NCBI RefSeq assembly: GCF_003096675.1
Contig: NZ_QEKW01000001.1
Location: 744,001 to 808,000 of the forward strand
Length of the DNA stretch: 64,000 bases
DNA from: Actinomycetospora cinnamomea
GTDB lineage: Bacteria; Actinomycetota; Actinomycetes; Mycobacteriales; Pseudonocardiaceae
Direction of reading: 5' to 3'
Shown here in pieces: positions 33,051 to 41,716 of this stretch. A model generated the notes under the pieces. The model ran no database searches, was not told the origin of the DNA, and saw only the letters and a program-made list of their open reading frames with translations. A program made the translations under genes and the position numbers. Within the stretch, counting starts at the first letter, position 1. Every line of letters starts with the position of its first letter.

Positions 33051-34544
33051 TCATCGTCCGCGGTGCTGCAGCGGCACGCGCAGCACCGCGCGGGTGCCGA
33101 CGTCCTCGCCGGGGCGGATGCTCAAGGTGCCGGCGAGCTCGGAGTCGACGAGCGTGCGCACGATCTGCAGGCCGAGCCCCGGCGCCCGCTCCAGCGAGAA
33201 CGTCTCGGGCAGCCCGCGCCCGTCGTCGCGGACCTCGACCTCCAGCGTCGCGGCCGTTCGCGTCGCCGTGATCACCACGCACCCCGACGCCCGCTCGGCG
33301 AAGCCGTGCTCGAGGGCGTTCGACACCAGCTCGGTGACGACCATGACGAGCGGCGTCGCCATGACCGCGGGCAGCACCCCGACCTCGCCCTCACGACGCA
33401 TCGACACCCGCATCCCGGGGCGTGAGAGGTCGTTCATCATCGGCAGCACGCGGTCGAGGACCTCGTCGATGTCGACCCGCTCGTCCACCGACGCGGCCAG
33501 CGCCTCGTGCACCAGCGCGATCGACGCCACCCGTCGCACCGACTCCGTGAGCGCCTCCTGGGCCTCGGCGTGCGGCGTGCGGCGGGCCTGCAGGCGCAAC
33601 AGGGCCGCGACGGTCTGCAGGTTGTTCTTCACGCGGTGGTGGATCTCGCGGATCGTGGCGTCCTTGCTCAACAGGGCACGGTCGCGGCGGCGCACCTCGG
33701 TGACGTCGCGGACCAGCACCAGCGCCCCGCTGGGCACCCCGCGCGGGTGCAGCGGCAACGCCCGCAGCACCGCCGACGCTCCGTGGCCCTCGAGCTCGGC
33801 GCGCTGCGACGGCGTGCCGGCCAGCGCCCCGCGCACGTGCTCCGCGGCCTCGCCGCCCTCGAACGCGTCGTCGGCGACCTCGCGGACCACCGCGGCCAGG
33901 TCCGCGCCCACCAGCTCCTCGGACCAGCCCAGCCGGTGGAAGGCCGAGGCGGCGTTGGGGCTGGCGTAGAGCACCCGCCCCGACGTGCTGATCCGCACCA
34001 GCCCGTCGCCCACCCGCGGCGTCGAGGTGCCCTCGTCGCGCCCGGCGGCGGTCGGGAACGTCCCGTCGGCCACCATCTGGCACAGGTCGGCGGCGACGGC
34101 GAGGTACGAGACCTCCAGCGTGCTCGGCACCCGGGGCGCGGCGAGATTGGTGTCGCGGCCGAGCACGGCGACCACGCCCTCCCCGCCCGGCGCGCGGACC
34201 GGTACCACCTCCCGGCGGACCGACCGGCCCCGGTGCCAGCGCGGCTGGTCCTCGCGGCGCAGCGCGGCGTCGTGCAGCGCCCGCTCCAGCTGCGGCGCCT
34301 GGCTGGCCGACGCGACCGTGCCCACCATGTCCTCGGGATGGGCGGTCGCCGTCGTCGTCGGGCGGCACTGGGCGACGCACAGGAATCGGCCAGCGCCCTC
34401 GTCCCCCACCGGCACCCACAACAGGAAGTCCGCGAACGACAGGTCGGCGAGCAGCTGCCACTCCGCGACCACCCGCTGGAGGTGGGCGACGGCCGCGCCG
34501 GTCAGCGCGGTGTGCGCGGCCAGGAGGTTCGACAGCGTCGACAC
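33051..34544 (-). CDS. pdtaS: Sensor histidine kinase PdtaS
   Basis: 497 residues from GTG at 34544 (VSTLSNLLAAHTAL), chosen over an upstream ATG at 34574 because it matches the mycobacterial start MSTLGDLLAEHT. An N-terminal GAF domain (about 1-145, EWQLLADLSFADFLLWVPVG) and a PAS domain (about 170-285) precede a HisKA_2 domain with the phospho-accepting His in IREIHHRVKNNLQT near residue 300, then an HWE/HATPase domain with ELVSNALEHGF and DDGRGLPE. There is no membrane segment. It is a soluble kinase whose mycobacterial partner PdtaR is an RNA-binding ANTAR antiterminator, responding to copper and nitric oxide. No pdtaR is in this window. Confidence 0.93.
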   Translation of the reverse strand: MSTLSNLLAAHTALTGAAVAHLQRVVAEWQLLADLSFADFLLWVPVGDEGAGRFLCVAQCRPTTTATAHPEDMVGTVASASQAPQLERALHDAALRREDQPRWHRGRSVRREVVPVRAPGGEGVVAVLGRDTNLAAPRVPSTLEVSYLAVAADLCQMVADGTFPTAAGRDEGTSTPRVGDGLVRISTSGRVLYASPNAASAFHRLGWSEELVGADLAAVVREVADDAFEGGEAAEHVRGALAGTPSQRAELEGHGASAVLRALPLHPRGVPSGALVLVRDVTEVRRRDRALLSKDATIREIHHRVKNNLQTVAALLRLQARRTPHAEAQEALTESVRRVASIALVHEALAASVDERVDIDEVLDRVLPMMNDLSRPGMRVSMRREGEVGVLPAVMATPLVMVVTELVSNALEHGFAERASGCVVITATRTAATLEVEVRDDGRGLPETFSLERAPGLGLQIVRTLVDSELAGTLSIRPGEDVGTRAVLRVPLQHRGR

Positions 34545-34621
34545 CGGACGACCGCGGTTCCCCACGCCGATCATCCAACCACCGAGCCGGTGGGGTGCTG
34601 CCGACGTGCGACGATGGAGAC

Positions 34622-34696
34622 ATGTCGAAGCGTGCGCGCCAGAAGCGGGACCGCAAGAAGAAGGCCAGCAACCACGGCAAGCGCCCCCACGCCTGA
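34622..34696 (+). CDS. Ribosomal protein bL37-like, 24 residues
   Basis: A 24-codon gene from ATG with GGAG eight bases upstream. The product begins MSKRARQKRDRKKK and ends NHGKRPHA, over half Lys/Arg. This is the conserved actinobacterial mini-protein (MxKRxRKKRDRK...NHGKRP) found in the 50S subunit of mycobacterial ribosomes and named bL37. Its position between rshA and pdtaS is what I recall for related genomes. It has its own strong terminator 18 bases after the stop. It is too short for standard gene calling. It probably binds 23S rRNA through its basic side chains. Confidence 0.85.
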   Translation: MSKRARQKRDRKKKASNHGKRPHA

Positions 34697-34714
34697 GCGC
34701 CTGCCCCGCGAACG

Positions 34715-34756
34715 ACGAAGGGCCCGCCCCGCGGACGTCGCGGGCGGGCCCTTCGT
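34715..34756. terminator. Bidirectional terminator between bL37 gene and rshA
   Basis: Perfect 15-base arms ACGAAGGGCCCGCCC (34715-34729) and GGGCGGGCCCTTCGT (34742-34756) around a 12-base loop. It ends 11 bases before the rshA stop, so it can terminate both the bL37 transcript and the sigH-rshA operon. Confidence 0.88.
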
Positions 34757-34767
34757 GTGCGTAGGGC

Positions 34768-35106
34768 TCAGCCGCGCCAGGACTCGACGCGGGTCTGGTT
34801 GACCTCGACGACGGTGCCCCCGGGGCCGCGGTCGACGGAGACCTCGGCCTGCTCGAGCACCGTGGCGCGGATCTGCTCGCGCAGGCGCTGGTGCAGCCCC
34901 TCGGGCGCGTGCTCGGAGCCGCAGCTGCGGCTCAGCAGCGTCTTGACCTTCTCCTCGAGGCCGTAGCGCGCCAGGCACGGCCCGCACTCCTCGAGGTGGC
35001 GGCGCAGCTGGGCGTCGCGTTCGGGCTCGCACTCGTGGTCGAGCAACAGCCAGACCTCGGCCAGGACCTCCGAGCAGTCCGTCTCGTGGGGCTTCCCGCA
35101 GCTCAT
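34768..35106 (-). CDS. rshA: Redox-sensitive zinc anti-sigma factor RshA
   Basis: 112 residues from ATG at 35106, overlapping the sigH stop as ATGA. The zinc motif HxxxCxxC is HLEECGPC near residue 36. Other cysteines lie at [11 protein letters not shown] near the N-terminus and [13 protein letters not shown] in the middle. In RshA/RsrA proteins oxidation of the zinc thiols releases the sigma factor under disulfide stress. The protein is soluble. Translational coupling to sigH and the conserved neighbourhood (pdtaS, bL37) make the call firm. Confidence 0.94.
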   Translation of the reverse strand: MSCGKPHETDCSEVLAEVWLLLDHECEPERDAQLRRHLEECGPCLARYGLEEKVKTLLSRSCGSEHAPEGLHQRLREQIRATVLEQAEVSVDRGPGGTVVEVNQTRVESWRG

Positions 35107-35825
35107 CGCGCCGCCCCCTCTCCGGTCGTCACCCGCGCGCCGGTGCCGTCGCGCAGGAAGCCACGGTCGCGGGCGGTGTCGGTGAGCGCCTCGCGCAGCT
35201 GCTTGCGGCCGCGGTGCAGCCGCGACATCACGGTGCCGATCGGCGTGCCCATGATCTCGGCGATCTCCTTGTAGGCGAAGCCCTCGACGTCGGCGAGGTA
35301 CACCGCCATCCGGAAGTCGTCCGGCAGCGCCTGCAGCGCGTCACGGATATCGGTGTCGGGCAGGTTCTCCAGCGCCTCCGCCTCGGCGGACGGCAGGCCC
35401 GTCGAGCTGTGCTCGCCGGCCTGCGCCAGCTGCCAGTCCTGGATGTCCTCGGTGGGCGACTGCTGGGGCTGGCGCTGCCGCTTGCGGTAGGTGTTGATGT
35501 AGGAGTTGGTCAGGATGCGGTACATCCACGCCTTGAGGTTGGTGCCCGGCGTGAACGAGGCGAACGACGAGTACGCCTTGAGCACCGTCTCCTGCACCAG
35601 GTCCTCGGCGTCGGACGGGTTGCGGGTCATCCGCAGCGCCGCGGCGTAGAGCTGGTCGACCATCGGCATCGCGTCCCGCTCGAAGCGGGCGGCCCGCTCC
35701 TCGGGGGTCTCGGTGGCCAGGTCGACGGCCTCGCCGTCCGTCTGGCTGCGCCGGCTGCGGTCGGTCGTCGCGTCGGCCTCGGCCGGGTCCGTACCCGTGC
35801 TCGCCGCGCTCGCACCGTCGGCCAC
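35103..35825 (-). CDS. sigH: Oxidative/heat-stress ECF sigma factor SigH
   Basis: 240 residues from GTG at 35825, chosen because GGAGGGAG lies just upstream; an open frame to 36029 adds a non-conserved 68 residues. An acidic, Thr-rich leader of about 50 residues precedes region 2 ([60 protein letters not shown]). Region 4 is [20 protein letters not shown] then [20 protein letters not shown]. This is SigH/SigR, which activates thioredoxin and protein quality-control genes. It is held by RshA encoded next. It is divergent from the ybaK gene across 293 bases that should hold its autoregulated promoter; I could not pick a convincing GGGAA/GTT pair there. Confidence 0.94.
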   Translation of the reverse strand: MADGASAASTGTDPAEADATTDRSRRSQTDGEAVDLATETPEERAARFERDAMPMVDQLYAAALRMTRNPSDAEDLVQETVLKAYSSFASFTPGTNLKAWMYRILTNSYINTYRKRQRQPQQSPTEDIQDWQLAQAGEHSSTGLPSAEAEALENLPDTDIRDALQALPDDFRMAVYLADVEGFAYKEIAEIMGTPIGTVMSRLHRGRKQLREALTDTARDRGFLRDGTGARVTTGEGAAR

Positions 35826-36118
35826 GGGGCTCCCTCCACGCCGCCCGCGCTCCGCGGGCGGGACATCCTCGGATCCCGCGGAGACTACCCGGATGCGCGC
35901 GAGGTCACCCCGGGTCGCGGGGGACGTCACGCGGCCGTCGAACGCCGGGATGATCGACGTGAGCGTGATCCCCGCCGTCCCGACCGGTTCGGTCACCACT
36001 GCTGGCATCGCACCTCTCCTCGTCCTCACCGCGCCCGATCACCGCCGGACACGGCGTAGGAGATGGAACGCGGAGCCGGGGTGGTCGATTCCCGCTTGCG
36101 GCCCGAGGGGCGGTCCTG

Positions 36119-36610
36119 GTGGGCTCCTGCGCCGTGGCCGGCCGTGCGACCCCCGCGACGGCGGCGCTGGAGGCCGCCGGCGTCGCCTACGCGCTGCACC
36201 CGTACACCGCACCGGGCCGCACCGCCTACGGCACGGAGGCCGCCGACGCGCTCGACGTCGACCCGGCGCGGATGCTCAAGACCCTGGTCGCGGAGGTGGA
36301 CGGGACGCCCGTGCTGGCGATGGTGCCCGTCGCAGGGACCCTCGACCTCAAGGCCCTGGCCGCCGCGCGGGGCGGCAAGCGGGCGGTGATGGCCGACACC
36401 GGCGCCGCGCAGCGCCTCACCGGTTACGTCGTCGGCGGCATCGCCGCACTGGGGACGCGGCAGCCGCTGGAAGTGGTGATCGACCTGTCCGTCGCCGAGC
36501 ACGCGACCGTCTACTGTTCCGCCGGCCGTCGGGGACTGCAGATGGAGCTGACCCCCGACGACCTCCTCGCCGCGACCGGCGGCGAGCTGGCGGAGCTCTG
36601 TGCCGGCTAG
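36119..36610 (+). CDS. ybaK: YbaK/EbsC-type Cys-tRNA(Pro) deacylase
   Basis: 163 residues from GTG at 36119, with GAGGGG eight bases upstream. The YbaK fold is shown by VAYALHPYTAPGRTAYGTEA, the catalytic lysine segment RMLKTLVAEVDGTPVLAMVP near 53, KALAAARGGKRAVMAD and the G-rich VVGGIAALGTRQPLEVVID. The enzyme hydrolyses Cys-tRNA(Pro) formed by misacylation, guarding translation fidelity. A related frame (Rv3224A/B) occurs at the same place beside sigH in M. tuberculosis, where it is split. Here it is intact. Confidence 0.9.
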   Translation: MGSCAVAGRATPATAALEAAGVAYALHPYTAPGRTAYGTEAADALDVDPARMLKTLVAEVDGTPVLAMVPVAGTLDLKALAAARGGKRAVMADTGAAQRLTGYVVGGIAALGTRQPLEVVIDLSVAEHATVYCSAGRRGLQMELTPDDLLAATGGELAELCAG

Positions 36611-36679
36611 CGCTCCGTGGCCACCCACCTGCCGGGCTGCGCGCCGTCGCCGGACGGGCCTTCGCCCGGGTGAGGCGGG

Positions 36680-37315
36680 TCAGGGGCGGACCGCGGTGAC
36701 CGTGCGCTCCAACCACCCACCGACCGCGTCGCGGACCGGTCCGCGGGCCTTCAGGGCGTGGTCGCCGGCGAGCACGACGACCTCGCGGGTGGAGGTCTCC
36801 CCGGGGATGCCGAAGCGGTCGCGCGCGCCCGACACCGCAAGGACCGGGACGGTGACCGCGTCGATCTCCGGACGGCGGTCGGAGCGGGTGCCGTCCTTGC
36901 GGGCGGGTGCGAGCAGCGGGAAGGCGAGCGCGAGCACGGCGACCGGGCGCAGCGCCGGGTCGAGCGTCGCGGCCCCCCGGCACGCCACCCGCGCGCCCGA
37001 CGAGCGCCCGCCGTGAACCCGGGGGACGCCGGGGTGCGACGCCGTCAGGTGCCCGACCACCGCCGCCCACGCCTCGTCGAGCTGGGCGGCCGGCGGGGGT
37101 GCCTTCCGCCCGGCGACCCGGTAGGGCTGGAGCACCCGGGCCACGGCCAGCCCGTGCGCGAGGGCGGCGGCGCGGGCCCCGAGCAGGTCGGGCGCCTCGA
37201 CGCCCCCGCCCGCCCCGTGCCCGAGGACGAGCAGCCCCCGCGGGGCGGCGTCGGGCTCGTCGAGGTGGACGTGCGCCGGGCCGTGGACCGTCGCGATCTC
37301 GAGGACGGAGCTCAC
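36680..37315 (-). CDS. Alpha/beta-hydrolase family protein (KANL3/Tex30-like dienelactone hydrolase fold)
   Basis: 211 residues from GTG at 37315, overlapping the SRAP stop (GTGA). LLVLGHGAGGGVEAPDL is the oxyanion region near 29, the nucleophile elbow is VHGGRSSGARVACRGA near 98 (GRSSG), an Asp lies in SGARDRFGIPGE and the catalytic His in LAGDHALKARG near 189. The pattern fits the KANL3/Tex30 branch of small hydrolases. Substrate unknown. Translational coupling to the DNA-protein crosslink repair gene may be incidental. Confidence 0.8.
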   Translation of the reverse strand: MSSVLEIATVHGPAHVHLDEPDAAPRGLLVLGHGAGGGVEAPDLLGARAAALAHGLAVARVLQPYRVAGRKAPPPAAQLDEAWAAVVGHLTASHPGVPRVHGGRSSGARVACRGAATLDPALRPVAVLALAFPLLAPARKDGTRSDRRPEIDAVTVPVLAVSGARDRFGIPGETSTREVVVLAGDHALKARGPVRDAVGGWLERTVTAVRP

Positions 37316-38100
37316 TGCGTCGCCGGCACGTCGGCGTCCAGATCGAGGTCGAGCCCCACCTGCTCGGGCTCGTCGTGGGTCTCGGTGAGCAGCTCGGGGC
37401 CGTGGTTCTCGACGCTGTTGACCTTGCGGGACACCTGGCGGAGCTCGAGCGAGCTCAGGAACTCCGGGGGCGGGGGCTCGAGCAGGCCGGTGGGGTCGTC
37501 GTTGTCCGGGTCGAGCCACGCCTTCCACCGCTCGGCGGGCAGCACGAGCGGCATCCGGTGGTGGATGGCGGTGAGCGGGCCGGCGGCGTCGACGGTGACC
37601 ACCGTGGTGCTGATGAGCGGCGACGTGCCCTTCGGCGCGTCCTTGGGACGCCAGGTCTCCCACAGCCCCGCGAGGGCGATCGAGCGGCCGCCGGGCAGCG
37701 TGATGAAGTACGGGACCTTCCGCCCGCCCGGCCCGTCGCGCTGCCACTCGAACCACCCGTCGGCCGGCAGCAGGCAGCGGCGCCCCTTCGCCGCGCGGCG
37801 GAAGGCGGGCTTGGAGGTCAGCGAGTCGGCCCGGGCATTGATCATGCGGTTGCCGACCTTGGGGTCGTCCGCCCAGCCCGGGACGAGGCCCCACCGCATG
37901 GGGCGCAGGCTGCGCTCGAGGCGCTGCGGGTCGGGCGTGCCGTGGGCGTCGCGCGGGTGCCGGTCGACCACGGCGATCACCGTCGTGGTGGGCGCGACGT
38001 TGTGGTCGGGCCCGGGCCACGCGCCGTCGGTGGCGTCGACGGCGTCGAACTCCTCGGCGAGGGTGGCCGGGTCCTTGGCCTGGCTGTAGCGGCCGCACAT
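37312..38100 (-). CDS. yedK: SOS response-associated peptidase / abasic site processing protein (SRAP, YedK/HMCES)
   Basis: 262 residues from ATG at 38100. This start is forced: the catalytic cysteine must be residue 2, and the protein begins MCGRYSQAKDP. An ATG two codons upstream would block the active N-terminus. Other active-site elements are NVAPTTTV (Asn), LPADGWFEWQ (Glu) and TAIHHRMPLVLP (His). The protein forms a stable thiazolidine crosslink with abasic sites in single-stranded DNA, protecting them. M. tuberculosis Rv3226c sits at the same place next to aroA. The acidic C-terminal tail is variable. It is divergent from aroA with 56 bases between. Confidence 0.94.
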   Translation of the reverse strand: MCGRYSQAKDPATLAEEFDAVDATDGAWPGPDHNVAPTTTVIAVVDRHPRDAHGTPDPQRLERSLRPMRWGLVPGWADDPKVGNRMINARADSLTSKPAFRRAAKGRRCLLPADGWFEWQRDGPGGRKVPYFITLPGGRSIALAGLWETWRPKDAPKGTSPLISTTVVTVDAAGPLTAIHHRMPLVLPAERWKAWLDPDNDDPTGLLEPPPPEFLSSLELRQVSRKVNSVENHGPELLTETHDEPEQVGLDLDLDADVPATQ

Positions 38101-38156
38101 GCCGTCCATCCTGGCACCGGGCTCCGACGCCCCGCCGTTCGCGAGAGGATGGGGCC

Positions 38157-39470
38157 ATGAGCGATCAGCCCTGGTCCGCCCCGACGGCGGACGGCCCGGT
38201 CCGCGGCACGGTGTCGGTGCCGGGGTCGAAGTCGGTGACCAACCGCGCCCTCGTGCTCGCCGCGCTCGGCGCCGACGGGGCCACGCGCCACGTGCGCGGC
38301 GCCGCACGCTCGCGGGACACCACCCTGATGACCGGGGCGCTCGCGGCCCTGGGGGCGACGGTCGGGACCGCCGCGGGGCGCGCCGGCACCGTCGACCTCG
38401 CCGTCACCGCCCCGCCGACCTTCCACGGCGGGCACGTCGACTGCGGGCTCGCGGGCACCGTGATGCGCTTCGTGCCGCCGCTCGCCGCCCTCGCCGACGG
38501 CCCGGTCGTCCTCGACGGCGACGCGCGCGCCCGCGAGCGGCCCATGGGCGGCATCGTGGCCGGCCTGCGCGGGCTCGGCGTCGAGGTCACCGGCGAGGCG
38601 CTGCCCCTGACCGTCGCGGGCGGGCCCCACCCGCCGGGCGGCGAGGTGACGGTCGACGCCTCGGCCTCGAGCCAGTTCGTCTCCGGGCTGCTCCTCTCGG
38701 GCGCCCGCTACGCGCGGGGCGTCACCGTGGCCCACGCGGGCGAGCGCGGCGTCCCGTCGCTGCCGCACGTCGCCATGACGGTGGCGATGCTGCGGTCGGC
38801 GGGCGTGGAGGTCGACGACGGCCGCGACCGGTGGCACGTCGCCCCCGGACCGGTGCGTGCCCCGGTGGTGCTCGACGTCGAGCCCGACCTCTCCGGCGCC
38901 GCGGTGTACCTGGCCGCGGCCGTCGTCACCGGCGGCGAGGTGACGGTGGCGGGCTGGCCCGACACCGACCTGCAGCCCGGCAGCACCGTGCGGCGGGTGC
39001 TCGAGGCGTTCGGTGCCCGCGTGGAGCTCTCCGGCGACGGCCTCACCGTGCGGAGCCCCGACCGGCTCGACGGCGTCGACGTCGACCTCACCGAGGTCAG
39101 CGAGCTCACCCCCACCGTCGCCGCGATCGCCGCGGTGGCCGCCCGCGACGGGGCGCGCTCGCGGCTGCGGGGCGTCGGGCACATCCGGGGGCACGAGACC
39201 GACCGGCTGGCCGCCCTGGCCGCCGAGCTCGGCACGGTCGGGGCGCGCGTCACCGAGACCGAGGACGGCCTGGTGATCGACCCCGCGCCGCTGCGCGCGC
39301 CCACCCGGACCTGGCAGGCCTACGCCGACCACCGCATGGCCACCGCGGGCGCGATCGTCGGCCTCGTCGTGCCCGGGCTCGCGATCGACGAGGTCGCGGC
39401 CACCACCAAGACCCTGCCCGACTTCGCCGACGACTGGCCCGCCCTGGTGACCGCGCGGGTGGGGGCCTGA
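38157..39470 (+). CDS. aroA: 3-phosphoshikimate 1-carboxyvinyltransferase (EPSP synthase)
   Basis: 437 residues from ATG preceded by GAGAGG. The enzyme joins phosphoenolpyruvate to shikimate-3-phosphate in aromatic amino acid biosynthesis. GTVSVPGSKSVTNRALVLAA near 18 carries the catalytic lysine, LAGTVMRFVPPLAAL near 99 the PEP site, RPMGGIVAGLRGLG near 130 is characteristic, and the C-terminal signature is AYADHRMATAGAIVGL near 388. Length and motifs are complete. Four bases separate it from rsgA, as in mycobacteria, so the two are co-transcribed. Confidence 0.97.
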   Translation: MSDQPWSAPTADGPVRGTVSVPGSKSVTNRALVLAALGADGATRHVRGAARSRDTTLMTGALAALGATVGTAAGRAGTVDLAVTAPPTFHGGHVDCGLAGTVMRFVPPLAALADGPVVLDGDARARERPMGGIVAGLRGLGVEVTGEALPLTVAGGPHPPGGEVTVDASASSQFVSGLLLSGARYARGVTVAHAGERGVPSLPHVAMTVAMLRSAGVEVDDGRDRWHVAPGPVRAPVVLDVEPDLSGAAVYLAAAVVTGGEVTVAGWPDTDLQPGSTVRRVLEAFGARVELSGDGLTVRSPDRLDGVDVDLTEVSELTPTVAAIAAVAARDGARSRLRGVGHIRGHETDRLAALAAELGTVGARVTETEDGLVIDPAPLRAPTRTWQAYADHRMATAGAIVGLVVPGLAIDEVAATTKTLPDFADDWPALVTARVGA

Positions 39471-39474
39471 GGGC

Positions 39475-40512
39475 GTGGCCCGGGGCGGACGGGGCGGCGG
39501 TCGCGGGGAGACGTCGCGGCTCGACGAGTCCGACGTCCGGGTGCGCCCGGGCCGGGGCACGCGCCCGCGCAGCAAGCGCCGTCCCGAGCACGCCGACGCG
39601 GTCGAGGCGATGGTCATCGGCGTCGACCGCGGCCGCTGGACCTGCGCGCCGGACGAGGACCCGCAACGCCGGGTCGTCGCCATGCGGGCCCGCGAGCTGG
39701 GCCGCACACCGGTGGTCGTCGGCGACCGGGTGGGACTGGTCGGCGATGTCTCCGGCGGCGAGGACGCGCTGGCGCGCATCGTGCGGGTGGCCGACCGCGT
39801 GAGCGTGCTGCGCCGCACCGCCGACGACACCGACCCCTACGAGCGGGTGGTCGTGGCCAACGCGTCGCACCTGGTGGTGGTGACGTCGCTGGCGGATCCG
39901 GCGCCGCGCACCGGGTTCGTCGACCGTGCGCTCGTCGCCGCCTACGCGGGCGGGCTGACGCCGGTGCTGTGCCTGACGAAGGCCGACCTCGCCGACCCCG
40001 CGCCGTTCGCCGCCCAGTACGCCGAGCTCGACCTGCCCGTCGTCGTCACCCGGGCCGGCGTCGACCCCACGGGGCTGCGCGAGGTCGTCGACGGACGGGT
40101 GACCGCGCTCGTCGGGCACTCCGGGGTCGGCAAGTCGACGCTGGTCAACCAGCTGGTCCCGGACGCCGACCGGGCCGTCGGCGAGGTCTCGGGCGTCGGC
40201 AAGGGACGGCACACGTCGACCTCGGCGGTGGCGCTCGCGCTGCCCCACCAGCGTGGCTGGGTGATCGACACCCCGGGCGTGCGGTCGTTCGGCCTGGCGC
40301 ACATCGCCGTCGACGACGTCGTGGCCGCCTTCGGCGACCTGGCCGAGGCCATCGAGGAGTGCCCCCGCGGCTGCGCCCACCTCGGGCCGCCCTCGGACCC
40401 CGAGTGCGCCCTCGACGCCGAGGTCGCCGCCGGGCGCCTGTCCGCAGGGCGGTTGGAGGCGCTGCGCCGGGTCCTCACCGCCCTGCGCATCCCGGCGTGG
40501 GAACTGACCTGA
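39475..40512 (+). CDS. rsgA: Ribosome small subunit-dependent GTPase A
   Basis: 345 residues from GTG. The G motifs are circularly permuted as in all RsgA proteins: G4 LTKADLAD near 166, G1 GHSGVGKST near 213, G2 GKGRHTSTS near 241 and G3 DTPGVRSFG near 264. An N-terminal OB fold (about 40-110) follows an Arg/Gly-rich leader. The zinc site is ECPRGCAHLGPPSDPEC near 300. It releases late assembly factors from the 30S subunit. Operonic with aroA and convergent with a SnoaL-like gene 10 bases away. Confidence 0.96.
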   Translation: MARGGRGGGRGETSRLDESDVRVRPGRGTRPRSKRRPEHADAVEAMVIGVDRGRWTCAPDEDPQRRVVAMRARELGRTPVVVGDRVGLVGDVSGGEDALARIVRVADRVSVLRRTADDTDPYERVVVANASHLVVVTSLADPAPRTGFVDRALVAAYAGGLTPVLCLTKADLADPAPFAAQYAELDLPVVVTRAGVDPTGLREVVDGRVTALVGHSGVGKSTLVNQLVPDADRAVGEVSGVGKGRHTSTSAVALALPHQRGWVIDTPGVRSFGLAHIAVDDVVAAFGDLAEAIEECPRGCAHLGPPSDPECALDAEVAAGRLSAGRLEALRRVLTALRIPAWELT

Positions 40513-40522
40513 CCGTCGGCGA

Positions 40523-40957
40523 CTACGCCGGCGCCGGCACCGCACCCAGCTGGACCAGCATGCCGAGGATGTCCTGGTGGTGGCGGTTCGCGACGATCTG
40601 CCCGTCGCGCCACGTCTGCCACATCGTCGACCACATGGTGAACGAGCGTCCCGACGGCGGCAGGGTGGTCGAGCCCGCCGCGAGCGGTCCGGACTGCGTG
40701 CCACGCCAGACGACCTCGAGCACCGCCAGGTCGCCGTCGGTCACGAGGCGGACGACCTCGCCGGTGACGTCGGGGACGCCGGTCCGCCAGTCCTGCAGGG
40801 CGGCGAGGATCTCGTCGGGGCCGTGCAGCGAGCGCCCGGTGGCGGGCTCCTCGTAGGTGCCGTCGGGGGCGCTCATGGCGCGGATCGCGGCCCAGTCGCC
40901 GCGGTTGAAGGCCTCGATCGACTCGCGGGCCTGCTGCTCGAGCTTCGTGTCCGTCAT
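40523..40957 (-). CDS. SnoaL-like / ester cyclase family protein
   Basis: 144 residues from ATG at 40957 (MTDTKLEQQARESIEAF), which follows GGGGGACCG; an upstream in-frame start is rejected. It is an NTF2-like fold: NRGDWAAIRAMSAPDGTYEE, GRSLHGPDEILAALQDWRTG and QDILGMLVQLGAVP are typical of the polyketide-cyclase-like SnoaL group. No polyketide genes are nearby, so this is probably a general small-molecule binding or cyclase protein. No substrate can be named. It stands alone on the minus strand. Confidence 0.75.
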   Translation of the reverse strand: MTDTKLEQQARESIEAFNRGDWAAIRAMSAPDGTYEEPATGRSLHGPDEILAALQDWRTGVPDVTGEVVRLVTDGDLAVLEVVWRGTQSGPLAAGSTTLPPSGRSFTMWSTMWQTWRDGQIVANRHHQDILGMLVQLGAVPAPA

Positions 40958-41068
40958 CGGTCCCCCTTCATTGTGGTGTGGGTCACCCATGATGGGACGG
41001 GTCGCGCGCGTCGCGTACCACCGAACGTAGCCACCACCGCCATGCTGCTGGGCCGTCCGAGGTACTCC

Positions 41069-41689
41069 TCACCCGCGATGGACGACGTCGGCACGGTGCG
41101 CGGTCCTGGCGATCATCCGGGCGTTCGCGGCGTCGCTGCCGTCCGCGCGGGCGACGGCCTCGGCGTGGCTGCGGCCGTGGTGCTCGTGGCGGGCGATGAG
41201 CCGCGCGCGGCGCACGTCCTCGTCGGGTTCGACGAACCATGCCTCGTCGAGCAGGGCCCGGATGCCGTTCCAGGGCGGCTCGTCGAGCAGCAGGTAGTTG
41301 CCCTCGGTGACCACGACGAGCGCGTCGGGCGGGACCTCGAGAGCGCCGGCGATGGATTCCTCCACCTCGCGGCGGAACTCGGGAGCCCAGACGCTCGTCT
41401 CCCGGGACCGGACACGCTCGAGGAAGGCGACGTAGCCCGCGGCGTCGAAGGTGTCGGGGGCGCCCTTGCGGTCGCGACGGCCGAGGCGGTCGAGCACGGA
41501 GTTGGCGAGGTGCCAGCCGTCCATCCCCACGACCGCGACCCCGGGCCCGGCCAGCGACGCCGCGAGCGTCGACTTGCCCGACCCGGGGCCACCGGCGATG
41601 CCGAGGACGCGGCGGCGGCCGTCCGCGCGGGCGGCGGCGAGCAGGTGGGCGATGCCGGGGGCGGGCCGTGCGGAGGACACGAGACGCAT
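41069..41689 (-). CDS. P-loop nucleoside/nucleotide kinase family protein
   Basis: 206 residues from ATG at 41689. Walker A is GIAGGPGSGKSTLAASL near residue 30; VAVVGMDGWHLANSVLDRLG follows as the substrate-binding DGxH element, then KGAPDTFDAAGYVAFL. VVTEGNYLLLDEPPW is the Walker B-like strand, and RRARLIARHEHHGRSHAEA the lid. This is the PanK/uridine-kinase-like group that phosphorylates sugars, pantothenate-like molecules or nucleosides; the substrate is open. It is divergent from the photolyase-like gene with only 27 bases between starts, suggesting leaderless transcripts. Confidence 0.83.
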   Translation of the reverse strand: MRLVSSARPAPGIAHLLAAARADGRRRVLGIAGGPGSGKSTLAASLAGPGVAVVGMDGWHLANSVLDRLGRRDRKGAPDTFDAAGYVAFLERVRSRETSVWAPEFRREVEESIAGALEVPPDALVVVTEGNYLLLDEPPWNGIRALLDEAWFVEPDEDVRRARLIARHEHHGRSHAEAVARADGSDAANARMIARTAHRADVVHRG

Positions 41690-41716
41690 GATCGCGCATC
41701 GGCGGGGTACGGCAGG

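Noticed and set aside
31189-33282. Long antisense open frame across the lipid kinase and whiB1
   Set aside because: Low-complexity Arg/Ala-rich translation opposite confirmed genes; no SD or family signature.
35826-36118. Autoregulatory SigH promoter upstream of sigH
   Set aside because: No convincing GGGAA-type -35 with a GTT-type -10 at correct spacing was found by eye, though one is expected.
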